A stretch of DNA of 64,000 bases from Arcicella aurantiaca (GTDB lineage Bacteria > Bacteroidota > Bacteroidia > Cytophagales > Spirosomataceae): NCBI RefSeq assembly GCF_003148625.1, contig NZ_QGGO01000007.1:1-64000 (forward strand), read 5' to 3'. A program made the translations under genes and the position numbers. Shown here one piece after another: positions 16,423 to 24,750 of the stretch. Numbering within the stretch: the first letter of the stretch is position 1; each line of letters opens with the position of its first letter. The notes below the pieces were generated by a model, which was not told the origin of the DNA, made no database searches, and saw nothing but the letters and a program-made list of their open reading frames with translations.

Positions 16423-17310
16423 ATGTTTATGACAAAATCAAAATGGATATTTATCATCTTATTTTTCAGCCTTTCGATGTTGTCATTCGATAGGCTGATT
16501 GACATTACGGATGCTTCAAAGAATAGCCATTTCTCTGAAAAAGTAAATCTTGCTTTACGCCGAACGGCTCATCATTTACTCAAAGCTTCGGGCGATTCTA
16601 CTTCTCAAATTGAGCCTGTAAAAATGCTTGATGAACGCTCTTTTAAGATTCGTTTGGAAAGAAACTTTACTTATGATTTACTGCCCAAATTATTAGAGGA
16701 ATCCTTCAAAATACATCAAATTGACAATGTTTACGACGTTTCTGTTTTAGATTGTAATGACGGAGAACTTACATTAGGATACAATTCATTTGATTTTAAG
16801 AAAGATAAAAATGTGCCTTGCATTGGAAGGCAACAAGATAAAACTTGCTACGATTTACAGATTACATTTGCCAAAAAGCCAATTCAAAATTCGCCCAAGC
16901 CAATGTGGTTAATTCCGCTTTGGGGTTTGTTTATCACAGGATTTATTTTTTGGAATCGGAAAGCTACACAAGTCAAAACGGAGTCGGAAATTATTAATCA
17001 AAAAGAAGTTTCTGAATCAATCAGTTTTGGAAATTCTAATTTCGACTTCACCAATCAAACACTTTTTTCAGGCAATGTTCAGCATAATTTGACTTACCGA
17101 GAAGCGAAATTATTGAGGCTTTTTGTCAATAATCAGAATCAATTATTAGAAAGAGATTTTATCTTGAAATCAGTTTGGGAAGACGAAGGAATTACCGTCG
17201 GAAGAAGTTTAGATGTCTTTGTTTCTCGTTTACGCAAAATGTTATCGTCCGACTCAACAGTTCAGATTGTTACCTTGCATGGGGTTGGGTATAAGCTTGT
17301 GAGTTTATGA
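16423..17310 (+). CDS. membrane-anchored winged-helix transcriptional regulator (ToxR/CadC-like layout)
   Basis: The 295-residue product has an N-terminal hydrophobic segment (8-22), a periplasmic domain (about 25-158) with three cysteines (111, 133, 142) that could form a disulfide, a transmembrane segment (161-177) and an OmpR/PhoB-type winged helix (about 200-295). The DNA-binding part shows LTYREAKLLRLFVNN, GRSLDVFVSRLRKML and the final TLHGVGYKLVSL. Unlike ToxR, the DNA-binding domain is C-terminal. Such proteins bind DNA from the membrane after sensing a periplasmic state. No kinase or phosphoacceptor is present. The exported protein just upstream may feed the signal. Confidence 0.8.
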   Translation: MFMTKSKWIFIILFFSLSMLSFDRLIDITDASKNSHFSEKVNLALRRTAHHLLKASGDSTSQIEPVKMLDERSFKIRLERNFTYDLLPKLLEESFKIHQIDNVYDVSVLDCNDGELTLGYNSFDFKKDKNVPCIGRQQDKTCYDLQITFAKKPIQNSPKPMWLIPLWGLFITGFIFWNRKATQVKTESEIINQKEVSESISFGNSNFDFTNQTLFSGNVQHNLTYREAKLLRLFVNNQNQLLERDFILKSVWEDEGITVGRSLDVFVSRLRKMLSSDSTVQIVTLHGVGYKLVSL

Positions 17311-17317
17311 GTCTATG

Positions 17318-17712
17318 AGGATTTGAAGATTTGAGGATTTGAAGATTTGAGGATTTGAAGATTTGAGGATTTGAAGATTTGAGGATTTGAGATTTTGAGG
17401 ATTTGAGATTTTGAAGATTTGAGATTTTGAAGATTTGAGATTTTGAAGATTTGAGGATTTGAAGATTTGAGGTTTTGGGGTTTTGAGATTTTGAAGATTT
17501 GAGGGAATGGGAATATGAGTGAAAGACTTTCCAATTCATCACCTTATAAATTCTTAACACTTAACTCATAGACCCATATACTCAAATCCCCATATACTCA
17601 AATCTTCAAATCCTCAAATCCTCAAATCCCCATATACTCAAATCTTCAAATCCTCAAATCCCCATATACTCAAATCTTCAAATCCTCAAATCCTCATAAT
17701 CTCAAATCCTCA
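17318..17712. repeat. pair of opposed low-complexity repeat arrays between convergent genes
   Basis: The left array (about 17318-17510) is an irregular tandem run of GATTTGAA/GATTTGAG units on the plus strand. The right array (about 17573-17712) has the complementary unit, TCAAATCT/TCAAATCC, with CCCATATACTCAAATC at 17573, 17588, 17628 and 17661. Together they could fold into a long imperfect hairpin between the convergent ends at 17310 and 17726. Frames through them give repetitive QILKSSK-type peptides that are not genes. Confidence 0.85.
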
Positions 17713-17725
17713 TAAACCCATAACC

Positions 17726-18091
17726 TCACTCCTCCTTCAACTTGTGATAATAAATGTAAGAAACCGCTAAAAGTGCGATGAAGAAGAATGGTAAAAAGGT
17801 AAAGCCAATAAAGCCGTCCACAAAATAGTAACTTAACGAAGCTCCCAAAAAGTCAATTAAAAAACCTGCATAAGCCCATTCTTTAATACGGCTTGGGACT
17901 TGTGGAAGAATCAATGCCAAAGCCCCCGGAACTTTAAACAACAGCAATAATGTACCCATATACACAGGATAGCCCAAATGTTGCATGGCTGCTTTTCCTG
18001 CTTCGTCGTTGCGGAAAAGAACAGGCATAACACCCTCAAATAAGAAAATAATGGTAGTGGTTACCCAGAAGATAATTTTGTCTTTTTTCAT
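17726..18091 (-). CDS. DoxX-like family membrane protein
   Basis: The 121-residue product has four hydrophobic segments (about 7-25, 44-64, 70-90, 95-115), the layout of DoxX_2-type proteins. It begins KKDKIIFWVTTTIIFLFEGV, and GYPVYMGTLLLLFKVPGALAL in the middle is a typical family stretch. Its function is unknown; relatives are often linked to redox stress or small-molecule detoxification. It is the last gene of a five-gene minus-strand cluster, 2 bp after the DUF1801 gene. Confidence 0.8.
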   Translation of the reverse strand: MKKDKIIFWVTTTIIFLFEGVMPVLFRNDEAGKAAMQHLGYPVYMGTLLLLFKVPGALALILPQVPSRIKEWAYAGFLIDFLGASLSYYFVDGFIGFTFLPFFFIALLAVSYIYYHKLKEE

Positions 18092-18093
18092 GG

Positions 18094-18492
18094 TTATTTT
18101 TTTGTTATTTTTTTCTGATTTTTCGCAATTTGCATTTCCTCATTCTGCTTCATTCTAAGTCGGACAATCTTCTCTACCAATTCTTTAGGCAAGGGTTTTT
18201 CAAGGGTAAATTGAATTGTTCCTTTTGACGTTTTGTAATCTTTTAACTCCTCTTTCATTTGCTCCGTTAGTCCGCCAGTGCCACCAAAAAGGCTACAATG
18301 TTTTTTGTAGGCAGCAAAATATACTAACATTCCCTTATATTTAAAGGCAGGAATTCCGTAACTAATCACTTCTTCTGCTTCGGGAGCAGTATCTCTAATA
18401 GTTTGCCGAAGTTCTTCTAAAACAAGTCTTATGTTTTCGGGAAAATTAGACAAATAATCGTCGATATTTTTGATTTGAAGATTCATATTCAA
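18094..18492 (-). CDS. DUF1801 (YdhG/YdeI-like) protein
   Basis: The 132-residue product carries the DUF1801 fold, with IDDYLSNFPENIRLVLEELR near the start, then EVISYGIPAFKYKGMLVYFAA and GTIQFTLEKPLPKELVEKIVRLR. The family includes YdhG-like proteins and a frataxin-like iron chaperone of Bacillus, but its general biochemical role is unsettled. The position between VOC and DoxX genes is a combination seen in other Bacteroidota. The gap before it (18493-18605) is 113 bp, so it might have its own start of transcription. Confidence 0.85.
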   Translation of the reverse strand: MNMNLQIKNIDDYLSNFPENIRLVLEELRQTIRDTAPEAEEVISYGIPAFKYKGMLVYFAAYKKHCSLFGGTGGLTEQMKEELKDYKTSKGTIQFTLEKPLPKELVEKIVRLRMKQNEEMQIAKNQKKITKK

Positions 18493-18605
18493 TAAATTAA
18501 GACATTAATATTTCGGCAAAATATCCGTTTAAACAGCTTCAATTATTTCTTCGGAAGACATAGCTAAACCGTCTGAAATTATTTCATCTGTGTGTTTTCT
18601 TGGAT

Positions 18606-19028
18606 TTATTGTTGTTGTTGTGTTTTATCAAAATTCAACAACCATTGAATTCCAAATTTATCCGTCAATCCTCCAAATAATGCTCCCCAAAAAGTATGTT
18701 CAAGCGGGTGAGTTGCTTGTCCGTCAGTAGCCAATTTTTGATACGTATTTTGAATGTCGTCTTCGTGACTAAAATTAAGCATTAACGATACATTTGTACC
18801 TTTTGTCAATCCTTTGTCGCCCACCATATCCGATGCCATGATGACAAAAGCACTGTTTCTTAAAGTAGAATGTAAAATGCAATCTTTCATCTGAGGAGGC
18901 ATTTTATCTGCAATCGGAGATTCTCCAATCGTTTGAAAATAAAGTTCGCCACCCAAGCACGATTGATAGAAAGTCATCGCTTCTCGACAATTTCCGTTGA
19001 AAGTTAAATAAGAATGAATTTGTTTCAT
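18606..19028 (-). CDS. VOC family protein, PhnB-like (single domain)
   Basis: The 140-residue product is a glyoxalase/bleomycin-resistance (VOC) fold protein of the PhnB type. It starts HSYLTFNGNCREAMTFYQSC, has ILHSTLRNSAFVIMASDMV in the middle, and ends HTFWGALFGGLTDKFGIQWL, the usual closing motif with W-x-x-x-F-G-x-x-x-D-x-F-G. Members bind metal and small molecules, but the substrate is unknown. The ATG lies 2 bp after the stop of the double-domain VOC gene, so they share a transcript. Confidence 0.88.
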   Translation of the reverse strand: MKQIHSYLTFNGNCREAMTFYQSCLGGELYFQTIGESPIADKMPPQMKDCILHSTLRNSAFVIMASDMVGDKGLTKGTNVSLMLNFSHEDDIQNTYQKLATDGQATHPLEHTFWGALFGGLTDKFGIQWLLNFDKTQQQQ

Positions 19029-19030
19029 GG

Positions 19031-19855
19031 TTAAGCATTTATAAGTTTTTCAATATCCATTTTTTTCATTTGCATAATTGCCTGCATCACTTTTTGTGCT
19101 TTTTCAGGATTGCTCATCAACGAGCCAATAATGTTTGGAACAATTTGCCAAGAAACCCCAAATTTATCTTTCAACCAACCGCATTGACTTTCCTGACCGC
19201 CATCGCTTGTTAATTGATTCCAATAATGGTCAATTTCGTCTTGCGTTTGGCAATCTACCACGATTGAAAATGCTTCGTTGAAAGTATATTCGTGTTTTCC
19301 CGGCCCATCCATCGCAATGAATCCATGTTTTTTTAGATTAAATTCTGCATACAAGACATTGTTTGTTTCTGGATAAGGTACTAAAAAATCAATGGCAGAA
19401 TCTTCAAACACTGAAGTATAAAGATTGATGGCTTCTTGTGCTTTGCCAAATTTTTCATTGACAAATAACATCGAAGGCTTAATTTGTGGTGTAGCCGACG
19501 GGTTGACAACGCTAATTTGCCAAGTCAAACCAAATTTATCTTGTAGCCAACCGTATCTTTCGCTCCAATTGTATTTGTCGATGGGCATTAACGCTTTTCC
19601 ACCTTCAAAGAGTTTATCCCAAACTTCGTTGGTTTCTTCGATGGTTTCAAAAGTGGCAAAAATAGAAATAGCTGGCGTAAATTTGAACATTGGCCCACCA
19701 TTTAAACCCATGAATTTCTTTCCGTCTAATTCAAAATTGACCACCATCGGTGAAGCCATTGTAACTTTTGAATTCTTGAAAATAGAACAATAAAACTCGG
19801 CAGCAGCTTCGGCTTGACCATCGAACCAAAGGCAAGGATAAATTTGATTTGTCAT
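19031..19855 (-). CDS. VOC family protein with two PhnB-like domains
   Basis: The 274-residue product has two tandem VOC domains of the 3-demethylubiquinone methyltransferase-like group. The first (about 1-125) starts IYPCLWFDGQAEAAAEFYCS and ends ERYGWLQDKFGLTWQI; the second (about 128-250) starts PSMLFVNEKFGKAQEAINLY and ends SQCGWLKDKFGVSWQI. Two fused domains can form one complete metal site. The reaction is unknown. It starts 4 bp after the SRPBCC stop codon, as the second gene of the cluster. Confidence 0.88.
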   Translation of the reverse strand: MTNQIYPCLWFDGQAEAAAEFYCSIFKNSKVTMASPMVVNFELDGKKFMGLNGGPMFKFTPAISIFATFETIEETNEVWDKLFEGGKALMPIDKYNWSERYGWLQDKFGLTWQISVVNPSATPQIKPSMLFVNEKFGKAQEAINLYTSVFEDSAIDFLVPYPETNNVLYAEFNLKKHGFIAMDGPGKHEYTFNEAFSIVVDCQTQDEIDHYWNQLTSDGGQESQCGWLKDKFGVSWQIVPNIIGSLMSNPEKAQKVMQAIMQMKKMDIEKLINA

Positions 19856-19859
19856 GAGA

Positions 19860-20276
19860 TTATTTCGATTCTGCGTATTTCTTAAAATTATTCAAAATTG
19901 CTTGCCAACCGCCTTGTTGTAGCTCAATTGGATTTTCATTTTCTGGATTAAATCTTTCGATAACCTTAACCGTTTCGCCTTCTTCAATAAATTCGATTTT
20001 TACTTCACGTTCATCTGCCAATACATATTCAATCTTTTTCATTGGCTCAACTAAGGTATAAATTCCTTCAAAGTCAAAGCCAAAACTACCATCTTTTGCT
20101 TCCATGCGGGTTAGGAATTTCCCGCCTGTTTGTAAATCATTGGTTGCGATAGGTGAATGCCAATCGTCTGAGGCAAAAGTCCAGCCTTTTATATGTTCAG
20201 GATTTGTCCAACAATCCCAAACTTTGGTTAGTGAAGCATTGATAGAAGATTCAACAGTGATGATTGTTTTGTCCAT
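19860..20276 (-). CDS. SRPBCC/AHSA1-like domain protein
   Basis: The 138-residue product is an AHSA1-type START-like protein. It opens TIITVESSINASLTKVWDCW, followed by TNPEHIKGWTFASDDWHSP, and ends NPIELQQGGWQAILNNFKKY, all standard for the family, which forms a hydrophobic ligand cavity. It is the first gene of the SRPBCC-VOC-VOC-DUF1801-DoxX cluster. In other bacteria such clusters often carry an ArsR repressor, but none is seen here. Upstream lies the MITE-like element (20321-20797), so the native promoter may be altered. Confidence 0.85.
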   Translation of the reverse strand: MDKTIITVESSINASLTKVWDCWTNPEHIKGWTFASDDWHSPIATNDLQTGGKFLTRMEAKDGSFGFDFEGIYTLVEPMKKIEYVLADEREVKIEFIEEGETVKVIERFNPENENPIELQQGGWQAILNNFKKYAESK

Positions 20277-20320
20277 TTTCTTAGTTTTTTTGATTTGGTT
20301 GTTCTATGATTTGGGATATT

Positions 20321-20797
20321 ACGGAAGTCGTCCTTCCAAAAGCTACGGTTTATACACAAGTATTTGAATATCTATTTAGAGCCATAGGCTCGGTTAAATT
20401 TTGTAGCGGTGGGTTTTAACCCACCGAAAATGATGCGAAAAGCCATTTTAGAGCCAGATGCTCGCCCCATTTTAAATGCCTCATTCCTACGGAACTCAAA
20501 AAATGGTCATTTTCATTTTCGATGGGTTAAAACCCACCGCTACAAAATCGGTCAAGCCTACGGCTTTTTTATTAGACTTCCTGCGAAAGTGTTTTATGAT
20601 TGAAAAATGGTATATTTCCGAGTGAAAATAGCGAGAATTTTGAAAGCATAGCAGAGAAATGGGGGGATGCCCAATCTTGAAAAATTTTCGCTATTTGTAG
20701 CCGAAAAGATGTTGTTTTACGACTTAAAACACTTTCGCAGAAAGTCTATTATATAAATTTGTGTATAAACCGTAGCTTTCCAAAGGACGACTTCCGT
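20321..20797. mobile_element. 477-bp non-coding MITE-like element with 39-bp terminal repeats
   Basis: The ends 20321-20359 and 20759-20797 are inverted repeats matching at 36 of 39 positions (starting ACGGAAGTCGTCCTT). The only differences are three neighbouring bases, CCA at one end and TGG at the other. Inside is a GTAGC-family element (20380-20565) and another inverted pair around GCGAAAGTGTTTTA (about 20582) and TAAAACACTTTCGC (about 20725). No transposase frame exists, so any movement would depend on an enzyme elsewhere. It lies just upstream of the SRPBCC gene. Confidence 0.75.
20380..20565. repeat. inverted repeat element, GTAGC family, nested in the MITE
   Basis: Arms 20380-20407 and 20539-20565 match each other and the arms at 1226-1252 and 1311-1337 (AGCC-TAGGCT...TTTTGTAGC). 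Next to each arm is an inner palindrome around GGTGGGTTTTAACCCACC. This copy is 186 bp, against 112 bp at the other locus. Confidence 0.75.
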
Positions 20798-21139
20798 GTT
20801 CGACAAATTTAACTCCGTGTAAAGTCTATACATTTTTTGTAAGACAAAATTAGAATTAATATTTTATAAAAGAATGGTGTAAAAACGTCATCATTGGGGC
20901 TGATTACGACAGACTCTTTGTTTTCTGAAATAAGCCTTTAATATTTGTAAAATATATTTTAAAATCAAAACTTTGGGTATTTGTTAAAATACTTTGTGCT
21001 GAAAATTTCTAAAAATAACAAATGTAAGTGTTTGATAATTAGCTTTTGAGAAGCTAATGCCTAAATCCAAACCCCAAACTCCCATTAATGAAACACATTT
21101 CTATCTTAGTTCCAGAAACAGCTTAATAAACTCAAAACG
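20798..21139. other. AT-rich leader region before the gene at 21140
   Basis: This 342-bp stretch has no coding frame or palindromic repeat that I can support. It contains TTTGG at 20972 and ATACTTTG near 20990, which resemble promoter boxes but fit the consensus spacing poorly. Confidence 0.4.
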
Positions 21140-22294
21140 ATGAAAAGAATCCAAACCATTGATTTTGTAAGAGGGTTAGTGATGCTCATTATGGCAATTG
21201 ACCATATTCGAGATTTGATGTACATCAGCACAGGTTTACAAGACCCAACTGACCTTACGAAAACCACCGTTGGACTTTTTTTCACCCGTTGGATAACGCA
21301 TTTATGTGCGGCAACTTTTGTGTTTTTGTCGGGAACATCAGCGTATTTTTCATTTCAAAAACAGCAAAATCTCGCTGAAAGTAAACGCTTTTTATTAACC
21401 AGAGGTTTGTGGTTAATCGTTTTGGAATTTACCGTTATCACCTTCGCTATTTGGTTTGATGTTCAGTTTAGAACCTTCCTTTTCCAAGTCATTGCTGCCA
21501 TTGGGTTTAGCTTTATTATTCTTTCTTTTTTGTTGAAATTATCACCCAAAAAGATTGGCATTATTGGGTTAGTTATCATTTTTGGGCATAATGCTTTGCA
21601 GGGAATTTCGTTAGGGCAAAACCCGATTTTAAGTTTCATTGCTTCGCTTTTATTTGGCGGAGGTTTGGCACAATTACCTCATTCAACAATGGTAATTGGC
21701 TATCCAATTATTCCTTGGTTGGGTATCATGTTGGCGGGTTTCGGTTTGGGTCAATTTTTGGAACAACCCGACAGACAAAAACGCCTTTGGCAATTAAGTG
21801 CAGGAATGATTACACTTTTTATTGTGCTGAGATTCTCGAATATCTACGGCGACCCTGTGAAATGGTCGGAGCAAAAAGATACCATTTTTACGTTTTTATC
21901 CTTCATAAATGTTACCAAATATCCGCCTTCTTTGTTGTATGTTTTGCTAATGTTAGGAATCTCTATTTCTGTTTTAGCTCTTACCGAAGGTATGAAAAAC
22001 AAGTTTATTGATATTGTCACTGTGTATGGAAAAGTGCCTCTGTTTTATTACTTAATTCATTGGTATTCCATTCGATTTATAACGATTGGCTTGATGTTTT
22101 TACAAGGTTATTCTTGGAAAGATTTTGTCTTTGGAACATTTGAATTTGGCAAACCCAAAGGGCTTTCGGGCGTAGAATTACCAATGATTTACGCTATTTG
22201 GTTTGGACTAATTGTGGCACTTTATCCTTTGTGTAAATGGTACGGTGAATATAAATCTTCGCACCCTGAGAAAAAATGGTTAAGATATTTGTAG
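21140..22294 (+). CDS. DUF1624 / heparan-alpha-glucosaminide N-acetyltransferase-like membrane protein
   Basis: The 384-residue polytopic protein has about ten hydrophobic segments. Its start, RIQTIDFVRGLVMLIMAIDHIRD, carries the conserved D-x-x-R-G and D-H-x-R residues of the DUF1624/YeiB-like acyltransferase group, and HLCAATFVFLSGTSAYFSF is the second conserved stretch. Eukaryotic relatives acetylate terminal glucosamine across the lysosomal membrane; bacterial members are assumed to modify a surface sugar, but no substrate is known. It is a single gene with the 75-bp palindrome 24 bp after its stop codon. Confidence 0.8.
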   Translation: MKRIQTIDFVRGLVMLIMAIDHIRDLMYISTGLQDPTDLTKTTVGLFFTRWITHLCAATFVFLSGTSAYFSFQKQQNLAESKRFLLTRGLWLIVLEFTVITFAIWFDVQFRTFLFQVIAAIGFSFIILSFLLKLSPKKIGIIGLVIIFGHNALQGISLGQNPILSFIASLLFGGGLAQLPHSTMVIGYPIIPWLGIMLAGFGLGQFLEQPDRQKRLWQLSAGMITLFIVLRFSNIYGDPVKWSEQKDTIFTFLSFINVTKYPPSLLYVLLMLGISISVLALTEGMKNKFIDIVTVYGKVPLFYYLIHWYSIRFITIGLMFLQGYSWKDFVFGTFEFGKPKGLSGVELPMIYAIWFGLIVALYPLCKWYGEYKSSHPEKKWLRYL

Positions 22295-22317
22295 CGATAA
22301 TATAGGTTATAGACTGC

Positions 22318-22392
22318 GACATAACTTATTGGAATAGGAACTTCCCGAAAGTTTAAAACTTTCGGGAAGTTCCTATTCCAATAAGTTATGTC
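22318..22392. repeat. 75-bp perfect palindrome (37-bp arms)
   Basis: Bases 22318-22354 and 22356-22392 are exact reverse complements around one central base. The inner 33 bp (22339-22371) is identical to the palindromes at 4890-4922 and 43831-43863; the outer arm starting GACATAACTTATTGG is unique to this copy. It could form a cruciform in DNA or a very stable RNA hairpin, and lies 24 bp after the acyltransferase-like gene. Confidence 0.95.
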
Positions 22393-22413
22393 ATGCTCTA
22401 TATATAGGCAATT

Positions 22414-22446
22414 AGATTAGACAAATTTCAAAAATTTGTCTAATCT
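22414..22446. repeat. 33-bp stem-loop (15-bp arms)
   Basis: AGATTAGACAAATTT (22414-22428) pairs perfectly with 22432-22446 around a 3-nt loop. No strong T run follows, so a terminator role is uncertain. Confidence 0.8.
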
Positions 22447-22568
22447 CTGAAGTCTTTCGCTATATTTTTTGAAATAAATAAGGAAGCCCAAACCCCAATC
22501 GACCAATCCCCAATTTTCAATAACTCCCCGACTTCTTTAAAAATTTATGAATGTATTGAGCAATTCCG

Positions 22569-22576
22569 TATTTTTG
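22569..22576 (+). promoter_or_regulatory. probable -7 box for aspS
   Basis: TATTTTTG matches TAnnTTTG. The -33 position is weak. Transcription from about 22583 would give a leader of about 79 nt holding two palindromes. Confidence 0.45.
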
Positions 22577-22594
22577 TGAAAAATTAGACGTAAC

Positions 22595-22645
22595 ACAGGC
22601 TTTAGCCTGTAATAACTCGTGAATGAGACAGATTTGAAATCTGTC
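22595..22645. repeat. two short palindromes in the aspS leader
   Basis: ACAGGCTTTAGCCTGT (22595-22610) belongs to the same family as ACAGACTTCAGTCTGT (4824-4839 and after aspS), with a paired A-T to G-C change in the stem. GACAGATTTGAAATCTGTC (22627-22645) has 9-bp arms and a 1-nt loop, and ends 16 bp before the aspS ATG. Confidence 0.8.
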
Positions 22646-22661
22646 CTACGGTAATAAAAGT

Positions 22662-24425
22662 ATGCTCAGAACACATAATAACGGCGAACTCCGCCTCGCT
22701 CATGTAAACCAAACCGTAACATTGTGCGGTTGGGTACAACGCACCCGTGACAAGGGAGGTATGATTTGGATTGACCTTCGTGACCGCTACGGTATCACGC
22801 AATTAATGCTCGAAGAAGGCAAAACACCTAAAGAAGTTTTAGACTTAGCTCGTACTTTCGGACGTGAATTTGTTATCTCGGCAACGGGAGTTGTGGTTGA
22901 ACGTCTTTCAAAGAATGACAAAATCGCTACGGGAGATATTGAAATTAGAGTTTCTGAAATAAGTATTTTAAATCCAGCGAAATTACCGCCATTCTTAATC
23001 GAAGATGATACCGACGGTGGAGATGATTTACGTATGAAATATCGCTACCTTGATTTACGCCGTAATCCTGTTCGTGCCAACTTACAGTTACGTCACCAAG
23101 TAGCTCGTTTTACTCGTGATTATCTTGATAATCAAGATTTTATCGAGGTGGAAACGCCTGTGTTGATTAAGTCAACGCCCGAAGGAGCAAGAGATTTTGT
23201 GGTGCCTTCACGTATGAATCCAGGTGAATTTTACGCTTTGCCACAGTCGCCACAAACGTTCAAGCAATTATTGATGGTTTCTGGTTTCGACCGTTACTAT
23301 CAAATCGTAAAATGTTTCCGTGACGAAGATTTACGTGCTGACCGTCAGCCAGAATTTACCCAAATTGACTGCGAAATGTCTTTCATCGAACAAGAAGACG
23401 TTTTGAATATGTTTGAAGGTTTAATTCGTCATCTTTTCACGAAAGTAAAAGGCATGGATTTAGGCGAAGTTTCACGTATGACTTACGCTCATGCGATGAA
23501 ATATTACGGTTCAGACAAACCAGATATTCGTTTTGATATGAAGTTTGTTGAGCTAAAAAGCGAAGAAGTTGACTTAGTTTCAGATAAAGATTTCGCCGTT
23601 TTTGATGCTGCTAATACGGTTGTGGGTATCAATGCAAAAGGTTGTGCAGAATATACTCGTAAGCAAGTTGATGAATTAACGGAATTTGTAAAACGTCCAC
23701 AAATTGGAGCGAAAGGATTGATTTACTTCCGTTATAACAACGACGGAACGTTAAAATCATCGGTTGATAAATTCTATTCGGAAGAAGATTTGAAGAAATG
23801 GGCTGAGGCTTTCGGAGCAGAAAAAGGAGATTTAATTTTAATTCTTCCGGGTGACGGTGACAAAGTTCGTAAGCAATTGAACGAATTACGTTTAGAAATG
23901 GGTAATCGTTTGGGACTTCGTGACCCGAAAAAATACGCTGCTCACTGGGTTATCGACTTCCCGTTATTGGAATATGGCGAAGAAGAAGACCGTTGGTTTG
24001 CAATGCACCACCCATTCACGAGTCCGAAACCAGAAGATATTCAATATTTAGAATCGGGAGATTTAGGAAAAATCAGAGCCAATGCTTACGACTTAGTAAT
24101 CAACGGTGTAGAAGTGGGCGGAGGTTCAATTCGTATTTTCCAAAAAGACTTACAAGCCAAAATGTTTGAAGTGTTAGGATTCTCGGACGAAGAAGCAAAA
24201 CACCAATTCGGTTTCTTGATGGACGCTTTTGAATACGGAGCTCCACCACACGGAGGTTTGGCATTCGGTTTCGACCGTCTTTGCTCATTATTCGGTGGTT
24301 CAGATTCAATTCGTGACTTCATCGCCTTCCCGAAAAACAACTCAGGACGTGACGTAATGATTGATTCACCATCTACCATTGATGACAAGCAATTGAATGA
24401 ATTGAAAATCAGAACAGTAGTGTAA
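22662..24425 (+). CDS. aspS: aspartate-tRNA ligase
   Basis: AspRS charges tRNA-Asp with aspartate; it is a class II synthetase in the cytoplasm. The 587-residue length is that of the bacterial type with the GAD insertion. The N-terminal anticodon-binding OB fold reads [22 protein letters not shown] (shared by the family), motif 2 is [18 protein letters not shown], and motif 3 [16 protein letters not shown] lies near the C-terminus. The ATG at 22662 gives the standard start [11 protein letters not shown]. The stop codon sits inside a repeat (GTAGTGTAACACAG), and the last 13 bp are part of the 169-bp tandem duplication that follows. Confidence 0.97.
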   Translation: MLRTHNNGELRLAHVNQTVTLCGWVQRTRDKGGMIWIDLRDRYGITQLMLEEGKTPKEVLDLARTFGREFVISATGVVVERLSKNDKIATGDIEIRVSEISILNPAKLPPFLIEDDTDGGDDLRMKYRYLDLRRNPVRANLQLRHQVARFTRDYLDNQDFIEVETPVLIKSTPEGARDFVVPSRMNPGEFYALPQSPQTFKQLLMVSGFDRYYQIVKCFRDEDLRADRQPEFTQIDCEMSFIEQEDVLNMFEGLIRHLFTKVKGMDLGEVSRMTYAHAMKYYGSDKPDIRFDMKFVELKSEEVDLVSDKDFAVFDAANTVVGINAKGCAEYTRKQVDELTEFVKRPQIGAKGLIYFRYNNDGTLKSSVDKFYSEEDLKKWAEAFGAEKGDLILILPGDGDKVRKQLNELRLEMGNRLGLRDPKKYAAHWVIDFPLLEYGEEEDRWFAMHHPFTSPKPEDIQYLESGDLGKIRANAYDLVINGVEVGGGSIRIFQKDLQAKMFEVLGFSDEEAKHQFGFLMDAFEYGAPPHGGLAFGFDRLCSLFGGSDSIRDFIAFPKNNSGRDVMIDSPSTIDDKQLNELKIRTVV

Positions 24426-24750
24426 CACAGACTTCAGTCTGTAAGTGTGATAAATAGCACGCAGATGACGCAGATACTTCGTAACGCCGATTTTTACAGA
24501 TTTTTATCTGCGAAAATTAGCGTTTGAAAATCAGCGTTATCAGCGTGCTATTCTTTTTTGCTTTATTTACAAAGATTGGATAACAGTAGTGTAACACAGA
24601 CTTCAGTCTGTAAGTGTGATAAATAGCACGCAGATGACGCAGATACTTCGTAACGCCGATTTTTACAGATTTTTATCTGCGAAACTCAGCGTTTGAAAAT
24701 CAGCGTTATCAGCGTGCTATTCTTTTTTGCATTATTTACAAAGATTGGAT
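24413..24750. repeat. 169-bp tandem duplication at the end of aspS
   Basis: Units 24413-24581 and 24582-24750 are nearly identical; the visible differences are at the AAATT/AACTC site after CTGCG and one base in TTTGCTTT/TTTGCATT. Each holds the ACAGACTTCAGTCTGT palindrome and a long imperfect stem from TAGCACGCAGATG to CAGCGTGCTATT. The first unit contains the aspS stop, so the second carries a silent copy of its last codons. Confidence 0.9.

Larger units (their letters stand above)
22295..22661. other. intergenic region packed with palindromes, before aspS
   Basis: The 367-bp gap contains a 75-bp perfect palindrome, a 33-bp stem-loop, a -7 box for aspS and two shorter palindromes in the probable aspS leader. 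No small gene was seen. Confidence 0.7.

Noticed and set aside
17270-17560. Frames encoding repetitive QILKSSKSQ peptides
   Set aside because: They are translations of the low-complexity array with no start context or family similarity.
17573-17676. Repeated CCCATATACTCAAATC units as a CRISPR array
   Set aside because: Spacing is irregular, the spacers are themselves repeat sequence, and no cas genes are present.
18493-18605. Short minus-strand frame ending SDGLAMSSEEIIEAV
   Set aside because: It lacks a clear start codon outside the neighbouring VOC gene. It may be a remnant, but the support is too thin.
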